Shown piece after piece: positions 33,022 through 43,953 of a DNA stretch of 64,000 bases. A model generated the notes under the pieces. It was not told the DNA's origin. It saw nothing but the letters and a program-made list of their open reading frames with translations, and searched no databases. This stretch comes from Ophiobolus disseminans (taxonomy: Eukaryota; Ascomycota; Dothideomycetes; Pleosporales; Phaeosphaeriaceae): contig MU006229.1 of NCBI GenBank assembly GCA_010093685.1, positions 558,001 to 622,000 on the forward strand, written 5' to 3'. The translations under genes were made by a program, and so were the position numbers. Each line of letters opens with the position of its first letter. The first letter of the stretch is position 1.

Positions 33022-35404
33022 ATGGCGATCAGTTCCTACGACGACACAGAGCGACGCGCTCAGCTCGATGCTACACCACCACCAATGAACCATCATTCCG
33101 CATCTTTCTTAGACCATTCATCCATCGATACCAACTACGAGCAATCGCGGAAAGATGACCATGAATGGCATCGCGACGCCCGAAGCATATCGACACCAAG
33201 TTTGAGTGTATATGCTAAAAGTTCAAACACTGAGCAGTGTGAACTCCTTGGAAAGACGAGGCACAGCCAGGGACGGCCCATCGCACCGGAAAAACGCATT
33301 ACATCGTATCTGTGGTTCGTTTTGATAGCATCTACTTTACTGCTCATGGCCAGCTTTGGTACAATCATCTTTCTTTGGTATGGAGAGCAGACGCCTACCT
33401 GGAACAAGATAGCTCGATCTGGCTGGGCTCCGAGAGCGATCACCTTGACCTCTCTCTTTTTCCGGATTGCCGTTGGTCTACAGGCTGGAATTGCAACATC
33501 AATGCTTGCAGCTCTCATTATTGTAAGTGTGTGGACGCGATCCCACTACTTCTGACCACTAACCAATCTATATGGGAACGCTCTGGTGTGCGTTTAGTTT
33601 ATGCACCTGAGATATCCATGACGAGATTTGCGAATGGAGGACCACACATCCTGCTTTGGACGTATGCGTGTCAACCAAGTAATGTTGGGATTGCAATTCT
33701 ACTCGGCATCTTGAGCATAACTACACTGGGGGCGCAGTTCACCTCAACATTCCTCCTGTCGGACGTGTATTTGCGGCCGTTACCAGACGCTGTCAACATG
33801 ACTCAGATTCTGCTGGGCTTTAGCGACATAAGACTCTTGCGCATGAAGCTACAACCAGAAAATATCGAGCAACTAGCACCCACCTTCCAAACGTATGCGG
33901 AATCAACCACTCTCTATACAGGTTTCCAGGCGCATCTCGATGGATACAGGGGATTTTTTCCGCGCTCTCCTGTCCCTACGCTCCTCACTCCTATCATACG
34001 ACGGCGTGGCCACAACGTATGATGCCCGTGTAGTGTGTGTACCGCCGGTTTTCAGATCTGTTAAGCCTTGCAATGGCCCAAAAGGCCTGCTATCTAATCT
34101 CTGCGGAGTGATTCAACAGCAAATTCCCGTCCGCGGTCTCGCTGTGCAACTCTTACCCATACCTTTCAACTGCACCTTATCGACGGCAACACCACCAGAT
34201 GACGCCTGGTCTCTCTGTATTCTTGATAAAAAGGCAGGTGGGTTGCTGTCTCAATTAGATCATACTGACAATTCCTCCCTGCCGGTAAGCTGGCATGACC
34301 ACGGAAATGATCGAATTCCCGATGGGCAAAGCGGAAGTTGGTCTTGGAACCTCGGTCACGCGTACCTGCTCTTAAATCTAAGCTCTTACTCCACTCATGG
34401 TAATGTACGATGGAATGCCAACGCGATGGAGATTGACGGCCCGTGGATTTTAACCTCGGGCTATTCTACGTTCCGATCAACAATCTGCTATGATGCAATG
34501 TGAGGCCAATCAACCATCCTATAGAAATATACTGACAGAAGGATCCAGACTTACTCTATCCACAAACACTTATACGTATATGCAAGACCATACCGTATCA
34601 TTCCGAGGTTGGCGAGCTGGGGTGGTTGAGCCCGCGGCGACGTGGAACTCCACTGCAAATTTATTCAACACGGCAGATGTCCGTTACCAGCTCCTTGCAC
34701 GGGCGCAAAACCTAGTTGGGGCGGACATATATACTCTACGACTCGATAGCGAGCATCTCCTTGCTGGAGTCCGCAACAAAGCCAAAGGCTTGAACCCCCG
34801 ACTGGCCATTCCTTCGTGGCTGTTCGAAAAGATATTCGCGCAAAGCCCGGGATTTAGCAGGGCTTTCTGCATATCTTGCGACAATGCAATTAATCCCGTT
34901 CATGTTCAAGTCTTCAACGATATCCTCGATGAAACAGGGTCACCGGCACTAGCTCTCCAGGCACACATAAGTCTACTGGTGCGTACGGCCTATTATACTT
35001 GGCTTCCATTTTTCAATGTTCCAGGAGAGGCTTCAGCAATACATACCAAGCAACGCCTAGTGCCAGTGGTTGGCTGGGGATTTTGGACAGTTCTAGCACT
35101 CGCCTCCACTCACTTCGTCCTCTGCATCATCATCACCGTTCTGTTCGTTGGTCACACGAACCACAGTCTTCTGGGCAATGCGTGGGCGGCATTCGCGCAA
35201 GTGGCAAGCACCGAGGAAGCTCACTTGCTGATGCGAGATGGCACGCTGAGACCTGACAAAAATGTGTCGCGGATGCTCAAGGAAACGGGGGCTGACAAGG
35301 CGTGGTACAAGGTGGGAGGCAATCTACAAAGCGATGGCGTGAGATTGACCGGCTTCTTTAAAGGAGCTAGCGACTACCAAGCGGGGGGGTGCTTATTCCT
35401 ATAA
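33022..35404 (+). pseudogene. Multi-pass membrane protein pseudogene with lost splice acceptor
   Basis: Exon 1 (33022-33522) encodes a polar N-terminus and TM segments (LWFVLIASTLLLMASFGTII). The intron starts GTAAGTGTG at 33523 and has a CACTAACC branch site. Frame and family-like sequence resume exactly at 33576 (ERSGVRLVYAPEISM), where the preceding bases are TATGG instead of TATAG, so the acceptor AG appears mutated. Two more breaks follow: a frameshift near 33940-33960 and a one-base insertion near 34501. The last frame (EANQPSYRN... to 35404) has an extracellular-like domain and a final helix (WGFWTVLALASTHFVLCIII). The family is unrecognised; it looks like a fungal plasma-membrane protein of unknown role. 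Confidence 0.72.
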
Positions 35405-35912
35405 AATGGTCACAAGAGTTAACAAAGCTGGGGAAGAAGAGAGGATCAAGGAGCAGGGCTTACAAGATCCAGACGAGTCATGACTCTAGCAATGACAATC
35501 CGCAGGAAACGTATACCCATGGATCGATACCGCTTTTCTGGCGCATCGGCACACGAGCCACAAAAGCATAACTACCAATAGAGATGTTGCCTCAACCCTT
35601 CGCTATCGACTCTAAGCGACAATGTCGCAAGACCACATCAATATTCTATCGAGGCCTGCGTTGACCATGCCTCTTTGTGTACCCTACCAGAAGCCTTGCC
35701 GTAGGCTATTCTCTCTTGCCACCCCACCTACAGCACATTATAGAACTCGTAGACCTCGATCGAGCTTCACGGCACGGTTCCGGTCGACAACACAATCCTT
35801 CAAAATATCCACCAATCATGAATCATGTGAAGCGAGTACTTACAGTAGATATGAGTCTATCGACATCAAAGAAGCATTATACAACGAGTCTAAACTCCTC
35901 AAACCATCGTCA
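35405..35912. other. Intergenic
   Basis: A 122-codon plus-strand frame from 35622 overlaps the 3' end of the ligase gene on the other strand and is probably chance. Nothing else seen. Confidence 0.45.
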
Positions 35913-37745
35913 TCACTTCGCATCCCTATTCCCCCTTGCCCACTCCCTCAAAATATTCTTCTTAATCTTCCCCGTACTCGTCTTGGGTAACTCAGGCACA
36001 ACCTCCACCTCGCGCGGCACCATGAACTTGCTAATATGGCTGTGCTCCTTGGCCCACTGAATGACCTCCTGGCCTAGCGTCTCGCTATTCGTGCCGTCCT
36101 TGGTGGTGACGAATGCTTTCGGGCGCTCGCCCCAGTGCGAGTCGGCGACGGCGCAGACGCCGACTTCGAGGACCTCTGGGTGTGTGCTGAGCATGGCTTC
36201 GAGGGCGACGGAGGAGATATTCTCGCCGCCTGGTAGGTGTTAGTATGGGCATGAGATGGGCGTATGGAGGAGGGAAAGAATGAGAGGAGACATACCACTG
36301 ATGATGATGTCCTTTGCGCGATCCAAAATCTTGATCGCTCCATCTGGAAACCACACTGCCAAATCCCCACTGTGATTCACACCGCCCTCCCACAGTTTCT
36401 TCGTCGCTTCTGCATCCTTGTAATACCCCTTTGCGCAGATATTGCCCTGGAAGACAATCTCACCAATCTCCTTTCCATTGCGCTCTACGTCAATCAACAC
36501 GCCCTCTTCTTGCTCCGTCTTGATGACCCGAACTGGTAGACCTACGATGAAGCCGTGCCCTTGCCTTGCCATGCGGTCGTATTTCTCTTTCTCGGGGATG
36601 ACATCCCACTCGGGCATATGGTAGCCCTTGGTGATGGGACCGTATGTTTCCGTGAGACCATAGACGTGCACAGGCTGCAAGTTTAGGTTTGTCATTTGCT
36701 CGAACAGCCAGGCACTGGGAGGGCTTGCAGCTACCGTTACTCTCACAGGGTGCGGTAGCCTCTCGGCCTCTTTTGCAGCGCAAAGCAACGTGTTCACGGT
36801 CGGCGCGGCGTTGAAGTGCGTTACGCCTTCTTCTTTGAGGAGGCGCCAGATCTCGGGGTAATCAATCTTCCTCAGGCAGTAATGCGTGCCACGGACTGCG
36901 GTTACGGACCACGGGAACGTCCAGCCCATAGCATGAAACATGGGGAGCGTCCAGAGGTATTTTGCGCGGCCGGTGTGGTAATTCAGACCAGACTCGATAA
37001 CATTGCCCATCGCAGCAAGGTAGGCGCCGCGATGGGTGTACTCGACGCCCTTTGGTCGTGCGGTGGTTCCCGAAGTGTACGCAAGACACAGGACGTCTTC
37101 TTCGTTGCCAGCCTGAGCTTCAAGTTCTGCCCAACCTTGATTGCCTTTCTCGATATCGTACTTCAGTCCTTCCAAAACTGCATCATCGAACGGGCCTGAG
37201 AGTTCGCCTTCAGTGGCGTCCGTGTCGTTGTCTACTAGTATTGGTACATTAGGTCTTTCCTTCTTGAAGTCATCCAAGAGTCCCACAAACTCCAAATCTG
37301 CAATGATCATGTCAACTTCCGCATGCTGGAAGATGTAGCTTATGTCGTCCGGTTTCAGCCGATAATTGATCGCAACATTGATACTTCCTGCAGCAGCGAT
37401 GCCAAAAATGCTCTCAAGAAATGCCGGCGTGTTTGTGGCTAATATACCAACTCTTTTGTAACCATGTTTCTTTAGATAATAAGCCAACCCTCGTGCGCGA
37501 TCCGATGTTTCCAGATACGATCGTTGCAAGATCTTCCCGTTTGCAGTCTTGTGGTATATCGCTGTCGCTTCTGGCTCGATCAATGCTGCACGTGGAAGGA
37601 AGAATGTCGGGCTCAACGTGTGGAAGTTGTGTCTGTGGTGGTATTCGTGACTGTCCCCGGGTTGGATCGGCGCAGGGCCAGGGATAGGATTCGCTGTGGT
37701 GAAGTGCGAAGCGAGCTGCTTCAGACGGTCTCTTGCGCCCACCAT
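35913..37745 (-). CDS. AMP-forming acyl-CoA ligase/synthetase with PTS2, 588 aa
   Basis: Two exons: 36296-37745 and 35913-36229, with a 66-nt intron (GTATGT...ACCAG); total 1767 nt. The adenylation P-loop YTSGTTARPKG lies at 223-233 and YGLTETYGP at ~362-370. The C-terminal SGGENISS segment spans the splice join, and the catalytic-lysine region is LPKTSTGKIKKNILRE. The enzyme activates a carboxylic acid as acyl-AMP and transfers it to CoA. Residues 7-15 (RLKQLASHF) fit the PTS2 consensus R-L-x5-H-F, and there is no PTS1 at the C-terminus, so peroxisomal import by Pex7 is likely (inference). A role in fatty-acid oxidation or peroxisomal secondary metabolism is possible; the substrate cannot be read. 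Confidence 0.92.
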
Positions 37746-38472
37746 CTTGAGTCGTAGCCTGATGAGGATGTAGAAGACGCTGTTTCAAGGGTTGTTGAGA
37801 TATTCTGTAGACACGGAAGCTTTTCAGGCTAAGGATAAGCTGTCGCCGCCGAGGTGCGGAGAAGGTTCGGTGTATATTAGCTGGGATGTGGTTGTAATTG
37901 ACTGTTTAAGGCTACATTGAGCAAGAAAGAGGATGATTGATAGTATAAATATGCCGATTGAGTAACTTGCGATGAGATGCTCGCGCTGACGGGGGATGAG
38001 ATGTAAAGGGAACCATGGGGAAATCTGGGGTAGGGATCTCACGCGACGCGGCAGACGTCACAACCGAGGCTAACCACTCATTGGCCAGCGCGGTCTGAGC
38101 CGTGTCCGCTACTCCGCGATATGGCCTGATAAGGATAAAGAGTTGCTGACAACGGAAATAGAACCCAAAACGCAGCATGGTCAAAGACTACAGGGAAAGA
38201 GAGATTCATTATAACGCCATGACAATGCTTGCGACAGCCCTGGGAGTTTCATATCTTATTTCTTCTAGCCGGAAGAGTACCTGAAGACACAGCAGACCGA
38301 CCGAAGAGAGAACCATGAACACGTAAGCACCCTGGTATTGATGTGCTCTTTTAGCCTGGACACCTTTCGGAATGGCCGAAGTATAGTAAAGGTAGAAAAG
38401 ATCCCATGAGCCCAATGCATTCCACGCCGCACCACGTCACCGACATCGACACTGTTCATTAACTGCCGACGT
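37746..38472. other. Intergenic with possible exon relic
   Basis: Ligase promoter and RPL16 3' flank. On the minus strand 38209-38445 encodes a membrane-helix-like stretch (HQYQGAYVFMVLSSVGLLCL) without an ATG; it may be a lone exon relic or chance. Confidence 0.35.
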
Positions 38473-39475
38473 CTAGTAGCCGAGCGAGGTGAGGTGCTCC
38501 TGGGTCTTGCTGTCGACGGAGGCAGTCTTCTTTGCCTCGCCCAGCTGCCTCCTCGCCGCCTTCTTGCGCTCGTAGTATGCGGCACCCTTGACCTTGCGAC
38601 GCTCCTCAAGACTGCCATGGAGGTTAGTATGTGTCCGTGACCGCAGGTTTGGGGTACGTACCGGGCAACGACATCCTGGTACTTCCAGCCAAACTCGTGT
38701 CCGAGACGGCCAACAGTGCAGTACTTGCGTCCGGGCTTCAACCTCAGGACTCGCAGAGCCTGGGGGACAACGACGCGCTTCTTCTTGTCATATGGGGGAG
38801 GGACGCCCTCGAAGGTCTTTAGGCGCTCTAGGGCGGCGGCACCGCGGGCGGTCTTGTGGGGAATCATGCCGCGGACGGTTCGCCAGAACATCTTGGAGGG
38901 AGCGCGGAAGTGGAAGGGTCCTGGCCAAGTTAGCAGTGTTCCAGTTCGGTGCGCGATATTGTTAAATGGGAGTACGTACCACCGCGGGTGGGGTTGAAAC
39001 GGGTCTGCTTGCGCATGAAAGCAGAGTACTTCACTGTGCGACATGTCAATATATGATTCTCGGTCGTAAAAGTGCACCAGAGCGCGCGCCAAGAGCAGAC
39101 ACATATGCAGCCCGTAGCCATGACCTCACTGCCACCAATCCACTCGTGTGCCTGCTCTCACGTGTTTCCCTCGGGACGGGTGGGTGGACGTACACTTTGC
39201 ACGGAAGAACTCGCCGGAGATGTTCAGGGCCTCGCAGCGCACAACGACAATTTTCTGGCCGTTGAGCAGCTGCTTGGCGACGGTGCTGGCGAGGCGACCG
39301 AGCAGGTGCCCCTTGCCGTCGATGACCTGATTCACAAGTCAGCCAGAAGCTCCCATACGATTTTGCGGTGGTGCGGAAAATTGGCATTGGCGTCATCGAC
39401 CGCGGCTGCCAATCCCGGGGAGTGTATCTCGTGTGCTCGGAAGGTACGTACGATGACCGGCTCGAAGGTGGACAT
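38473..39475 (-). CDS. RPL16: 60S ribosomal protein uL13 (L13a/L16), 202 aa
   Basis: Five exons: 39452-39475 (24 nt, encoding MSTFEPVI), 39194-39326, 38980-39033, 38662-38920 and 38473-38611; total 609 nt. Protein segments are diagnostic: IDGKGHLLGRLASTVAKQLL, FRAKLKY, RKQTRFNPTRGGPFH, then FRAPSKMFWRTVRGMIPHKT and GRKYCTVGRLGHEFGW. This is a conserved structural protein of the large ribosomal subunit. The intron-rich 5' end with a tiny first exon is common for fungal ribosomal-protein genes. All donors are GTACG-type, a strikingly uniform set. Length is normal for the family. Confidence 0.95.
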
Positions 39476-40624
39476 TTTGACGACGGGTGTTGTGCTGGAG
39501 GTTAGTGGTGTCGGTTGAAGACGACTATCGTGGGAGCTGGATTTGTGTGTGAGCACGGACGTGTGTCGGCTATTTCTTGGTTAGCCCATTCCCACTCTGG
39601 GACTAGTGCGACACAGTCTGAAGCGGTCACGATCAACATGAGCTCGACAACACATGTGCAGCCCTGGAGATGTTGCAATTACTCGTGTCCCAGCACAACT
39701 ACTGAGTTGCATAGACATGTAAGTACTTTAATATTCAGTTTCCGGACAACGTCGTAAGAAAAGATGACTCAAACATCATAACGCAAAGAGCGTAGTGCTC
39801 TCCAGGCTATACAAACGACGGTAGAAGTGACAAAATTGATCATATAGCTAACAAGTTCAAATACCGTCGGGTGGTTGCACGACTAAGAAGGAAGAGAAGG
39901 AGAAGTGGTTTGGCGATATTAACGAGGAGCTGTTTGGCACTGCAGCGCTTGCAAACCCATCAACCAGGAGATGAAGGTACACTTTGATCATTCCAAAGCC
40001 TTCTCACCGCCCGGTTTGGTTCAACTACAGTCGTTCATGGACTACAACGTTTGTGGTACACCAAGCCATGAAAGACGTTACACATTGCCTCAGCTCTGAA
40101 TACGAAAGTTCCCAAGGTCTGAATGCATACTGTTCGCAAGTCCAGAGTCAGCGCAAATCTGCACGCAGACATTTAGAGGCATGGTTCGGCAAGAGTACCC
40201 GCGAATGTGTTCCTGGAGACTGAAATGTTTCGTACCTAGACAACTCGGGGTAAGGTGTGTTTGACTACTTGTGTAACCGCGTCGTATGTTTTGTTCCCAC
40301 CTGATGCTCTTTGGGTACATGGCATCACCCAATGCCCTTGAGCTAGAGTATTTCCCAGACGCGATCAGACACTATTAGTCACTTGTCATACGTTGAATCA
40401 AGGGCAAGAGCGACAAGTCAAGCCAGTCAGCTTTGTGAAACGAGAAGAAGTCCTTCGGCGGTCAACCACACCGGCTTCTGGTTGTACTTTGCCTTAGCTT
40501 CGCAAGAACGATGGTCTATAAAGGAAGCTTCAACCTCTCTTTCTAGTGCATATCGCAATCCACTTTTCAATAACGAACCAGCCTTACCAATCCTAAGCAC
40601 AAACTTCACATCAAAGCAAGCAAA
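39476..40624. other. Intergenic
   Basis: Upstream of RPL16 and of the secreted-protein gene. Apart from the TATA box at 40517 I see only short, unsupported frames. Confidence 0.5.
40517..40522 (+). promoter_or_regulatory. TATA box of the secreted-protein gene
   Basis: TATAAA lies 108 bp upstream of the ATG at 40625. Confidence 0.5.
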
Positions 40625-41194
40625 ATGTACTTCAACGCTCACCTCACGTACACTCTAGCCCTTCTCACCCTCCCACTCGCTTTTGCAGCACCCACCTCCC
40701 CCCACAGCACCCTCGAACCCATTTTCGAAGGTCCCTTCCCAATCGACTACAACATCACCACATCCCAGCACCCAGTCGACCCCAACGGCAGCGATGAAAT
40801 CATGCGTTCCATGGCAACGTGCTCTAACAGCGCCAACATCAACACCCCTGACATTGAACGCCTAGCAGACTATTTGCAGAGCCTCGCCGGGAAAAGGTAC
40901 TGTCCTGCATTGGGGTGGTTCTCCACGTCTATGGGCAGTGCTAAAGTGTGCGTGTACAACAACTACTTGTACCACAACACGCATGTGAGTAACTGGGAGG
41001 CGGGCTGGGGCGCGAGGTCGGTCAAGGATCAGTGCTGCTATACGCCGTACTGTGGTGGAGGTATGTGTTCCCTAAGATGCTTCCGTAAGATTGCTGTGTG
41101 CGTGCTGACGGATGAGGTAGGAGTGCAACAAGGTCATGGCGACACGGGACTTGCGGTCAATATTGTGACCATGGGGGTTGGCGAGAAGTGCTGA
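40625..41194 (+). CDS. Small secreted cysteine-containing protein, ~169 aa
   Basis: The ATG at 40625 begins a signal peptide (YTLALLTLPLAFAAP), with cleavage likely near residue 21. The mature protein contains conserved-looking segments: RYCPALGWFSTSMGSAKVCV, HVSNWEAGWG and KDQCCYTPYCGG. A 60-nt intron (41061-41120, GTATGT...GGTAG) is proposed. Joining it gives GVQQGHGDTGLAVNIVTM and a total of 510 nt. Unspliced, the same final frame is kept with a 20-residue insert, so the intron is likely but not certain. Size, signal peptide and cysteines fit a candidate extracellular effector or surface protein. I do not assign a function. Confidence 0.75.
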   Translation: MYFNAHLTYTLALLTLPLAFAAPTSPHSTLEPIFEGPFPIDYNITTSQHPVDPNGSDEIMRSMATCSNSANINTPDIERLADYLQSLAGKRYCPALGWFSTSMGSAKVCVYNNYLYHNTHVSNWEAGWGARSVKDQCCYTPYCGGGMCSLRCFRKIAVCVLTDEVGVQQGHGDTGLAVNIVTMGVGEKC

Positions 41195-43953
41195 ATGGAT
41201 GGGAGGTGGTATGGGCAGATTGAGTTCTTGGAGCAAAGCTTGGTGGGGGGCTCCTGCGAGCCGTTGCCGTGGCGTTGGCTTATGATCTGCTTGCTTAGGT
41301 AGTTCTACGCTCACGAAAGTAGAGACTGAATGAACACGTGGATTGACTGGTACAATAGTACTTAGGTACCCACTCTTGTGTAGCATTTTTCTGTGGCTGT
41401 GAGATTCACCGGAAACCAAATCTCATGCGCTTCCAAACCGTTGTATTTCTTTCTCGCACGCTTCCTATTGGTTTTGAGCTTTCGTGGAATTGTGGACTCT
41501 CAACGCTCTCTCGAAGCCACATCTCGCCGTGTCTACTCCAACACCTCGCCACGAGTTATGTAATACCATAGCTTACTGCAAAAGGAGCACGACATTTATA
41601 AGCCAAGAATATGTATTCAGTGTGTGGATATTGCTCCTTGGCGTGCACTCTGGAATCTTTACCAAACGTGGCTGCCTTGATACCGGAAGGCCCGGCCACT
41701 TCTCACTCGTTCGGCATCTCCATCCGCCAGTGAATGTTCCCACGCAACACCCACCCACCCACATTTCTCTGCCGGTCATGCGCCACATGAGGTCGAGATT
41801 GCTCAGCCAGTTCGCAGATATCCCGAGGTCTGTCTTAGCTGCTCCGCAAGTCGAGCCACACCTGGGCACAATGGCACTAACAGTGCGTATTTTAACGTCT
41901 CCGCGGTAATGCAAGTCGTGATGGACCCTGCATTACATCAGTCTTGAGAGGGGTTTCTGAGAACACGATCGACATGTTGGTCGTTGAAGATCTTCGCGCT
42001 TGAAGATCGAGCCCGAGGGTTCATCCGCAAATTACCTAACAAGGTACAAGCTAGCTGTTTACGAGCCCTCGCAAGTTAAAAAATACAGTGTCCCAGAGGA
42101 AAGACTTCCTCAGGACCGCCCCTAAATCAGGTATGAAGGTTGTGAGTGTGACGCCACATTTCGGCAGGTCTTTCCTGCCAGAACTGCAGTCAAGCCGCAA
42201 TTTTTCCGCAGGGCCGTCACCGGGGGCCTTGGCGGTGTGGCTAGTGATATTTGAGGCGGCTAAAACTGCACGAAGGAGTAATGGCGTCAGCTTGGGCAGC
42301 GAATGACTCACGCTCGCACGAACGAGGACGAACAAAATCGGTTGTCTGACGGATGCAAGCTACAGGCTAAGTTGTTGACGTACAATTACTAACCACAAGG
42401 CGCAATCATCCGGATGCGAGCCTTCTGCGGCTCGCTAGTCTTTGTGGCTCAACTACATGTGCGCCAAGGGTGACATCGTCCTGTCCCGCATCTGTGGAAC
42501 AACCGAAGATGAATGGAACAAGCTCCAATATTTAGAGCAAGACATGCGACGGACCCCGGGTGCGAGCATCCGTCGACTACTAGTCGCTTCCAAGGGTGCA
42601 GGTGTCGCTTCGCCATGCCAGCATATGGAGAAGCACCAACAACCGTGGAAATCTCTGAAGACGGGCACGGATATATGAGCCCTACTCATGGGTTGCATAC
42701 AATCTGTGCAGCCCACATTTCCGGCTTTACTGATTGCGGTGTCTGGAGGAAACTTAGGCGGACATGCGGACCCACTGCGCAATTCGAAGATAGGCAGTGG
42801 GATTATTTCCATTTCGGCGGAGGAACGATGATGTTGCCTAGGTCAGGTGGTCCAGATTTCTCTCTTGTCGCAGGCTGGGCAGTTCCACCCCCATCGCACG
42901 GTAACTGCAGCGAAGCAGTACCAAGGCATGGCGGCGCTCTCAATGAGGTTGTGTGCGACGTTTGGACTTGGAAAGGCGACCAACCGCAAGAGGACAAGAC
43001 CCACCAGCCCCAAGGTTCAGCCACGCTGTCACATTTACAGCGACTTTATCCGACGCTATGGGTTTCGCATGCAGTGCGTTCAAGTGTGCACACATTCGGG
43101 GTTCGCAATGAACACGCTCCGAGCGACCTGCATTCTGAGGACAATGCAAATGCTTGGGTCCATGACGGTGTTTTTACTAGCCCATGATACGACGAGGACG
43201 CCTTAACCGAACGTCAGATGGTGATCACTACCACGATGAGTGGCTTTAGAGCGCACGAGGAAGCACGCGAACAAAACAAGCTGCGATCACACAGAAGATC
43301 AGGCCATTTAGCGCCTTGAGTGGAGCAACAGCTTGTAATGCTCCGCTTCGCGCCGGTAAGCCCCAAGAACCCAAGGCTCTTCACACACGCCTTGGAGTGG
43401 CGTGGGTGGCGCCGGACTGGGACCCCTCACCGCGTCTCGTCGAATGGGCATCTGCGTCGCCAACAATACCATGACGCCACAGGCTGCCAATAAGCGAATG
43501 GCTGTGCTCCTCTACTTGGCGGCTGTGGTGGTGCAGCTCCCGCTGTCTTGTACTAGACGAATTTGGTGCTCTTAATGAATGTCGGCGAGGGGAAGAAAAG
43601 AGGTGGGTTGTGATGGGCCTCTACCGTCTTCATCGTATCCCATACGACCATTTCAATGGACGCCTGATCAGCAGCTCGCCATTACGTTTCGATCGATATG
43701 CACATCGACAGAACTTTCTGCAGCCCTTGGCTGCCTTCTTGGAGCGAACGAGCGGACAACTCGCCGGAATTAACGCTAATGGGCTCCGATGGTCAAGGGC
43801 GGGACGATGCCATGCAATAGCGCTAAGATTCTCCTTAGAATCCTATTCCTTGACCCACCGCTCCGCTGCTGACTGACCTTGTTGCGACTATCCCGCCCAT
43901 TTATTCTTAGGCGCAGCATCCCCCAGCCACAGTCATGTCCCCCAACTGTCGCC
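41195..43953. other. Long intergenic region; one weak ORF
   Basis: The longest ATG frame is 42513-43187 (plus, 224 codons), with scattered Cys, His and Trp but no recognised domain, signal peptide or splice support. It may be chance. A frame at 41484-41909 starts with GTG and is discounted. The right end is the promoter and leader of the Zn2Cys6 gene. Confidence 0.35.

Noticed and set aside
35913..41194. Secondary-metabolite cluster around the acyl-CoA ligase
   Set aside because: Neighbours are a ribosomal protein, a secreted protein and a distant regulator; there is no PKS, NRPS, P450 or transporter next to it.
42513..43187. 224-codon ATG frame between the secreted-protein and Zn2Cys6 genes
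   Set aside because: No domain, signal peptide or splice support; kept only as a note in the gap entry.
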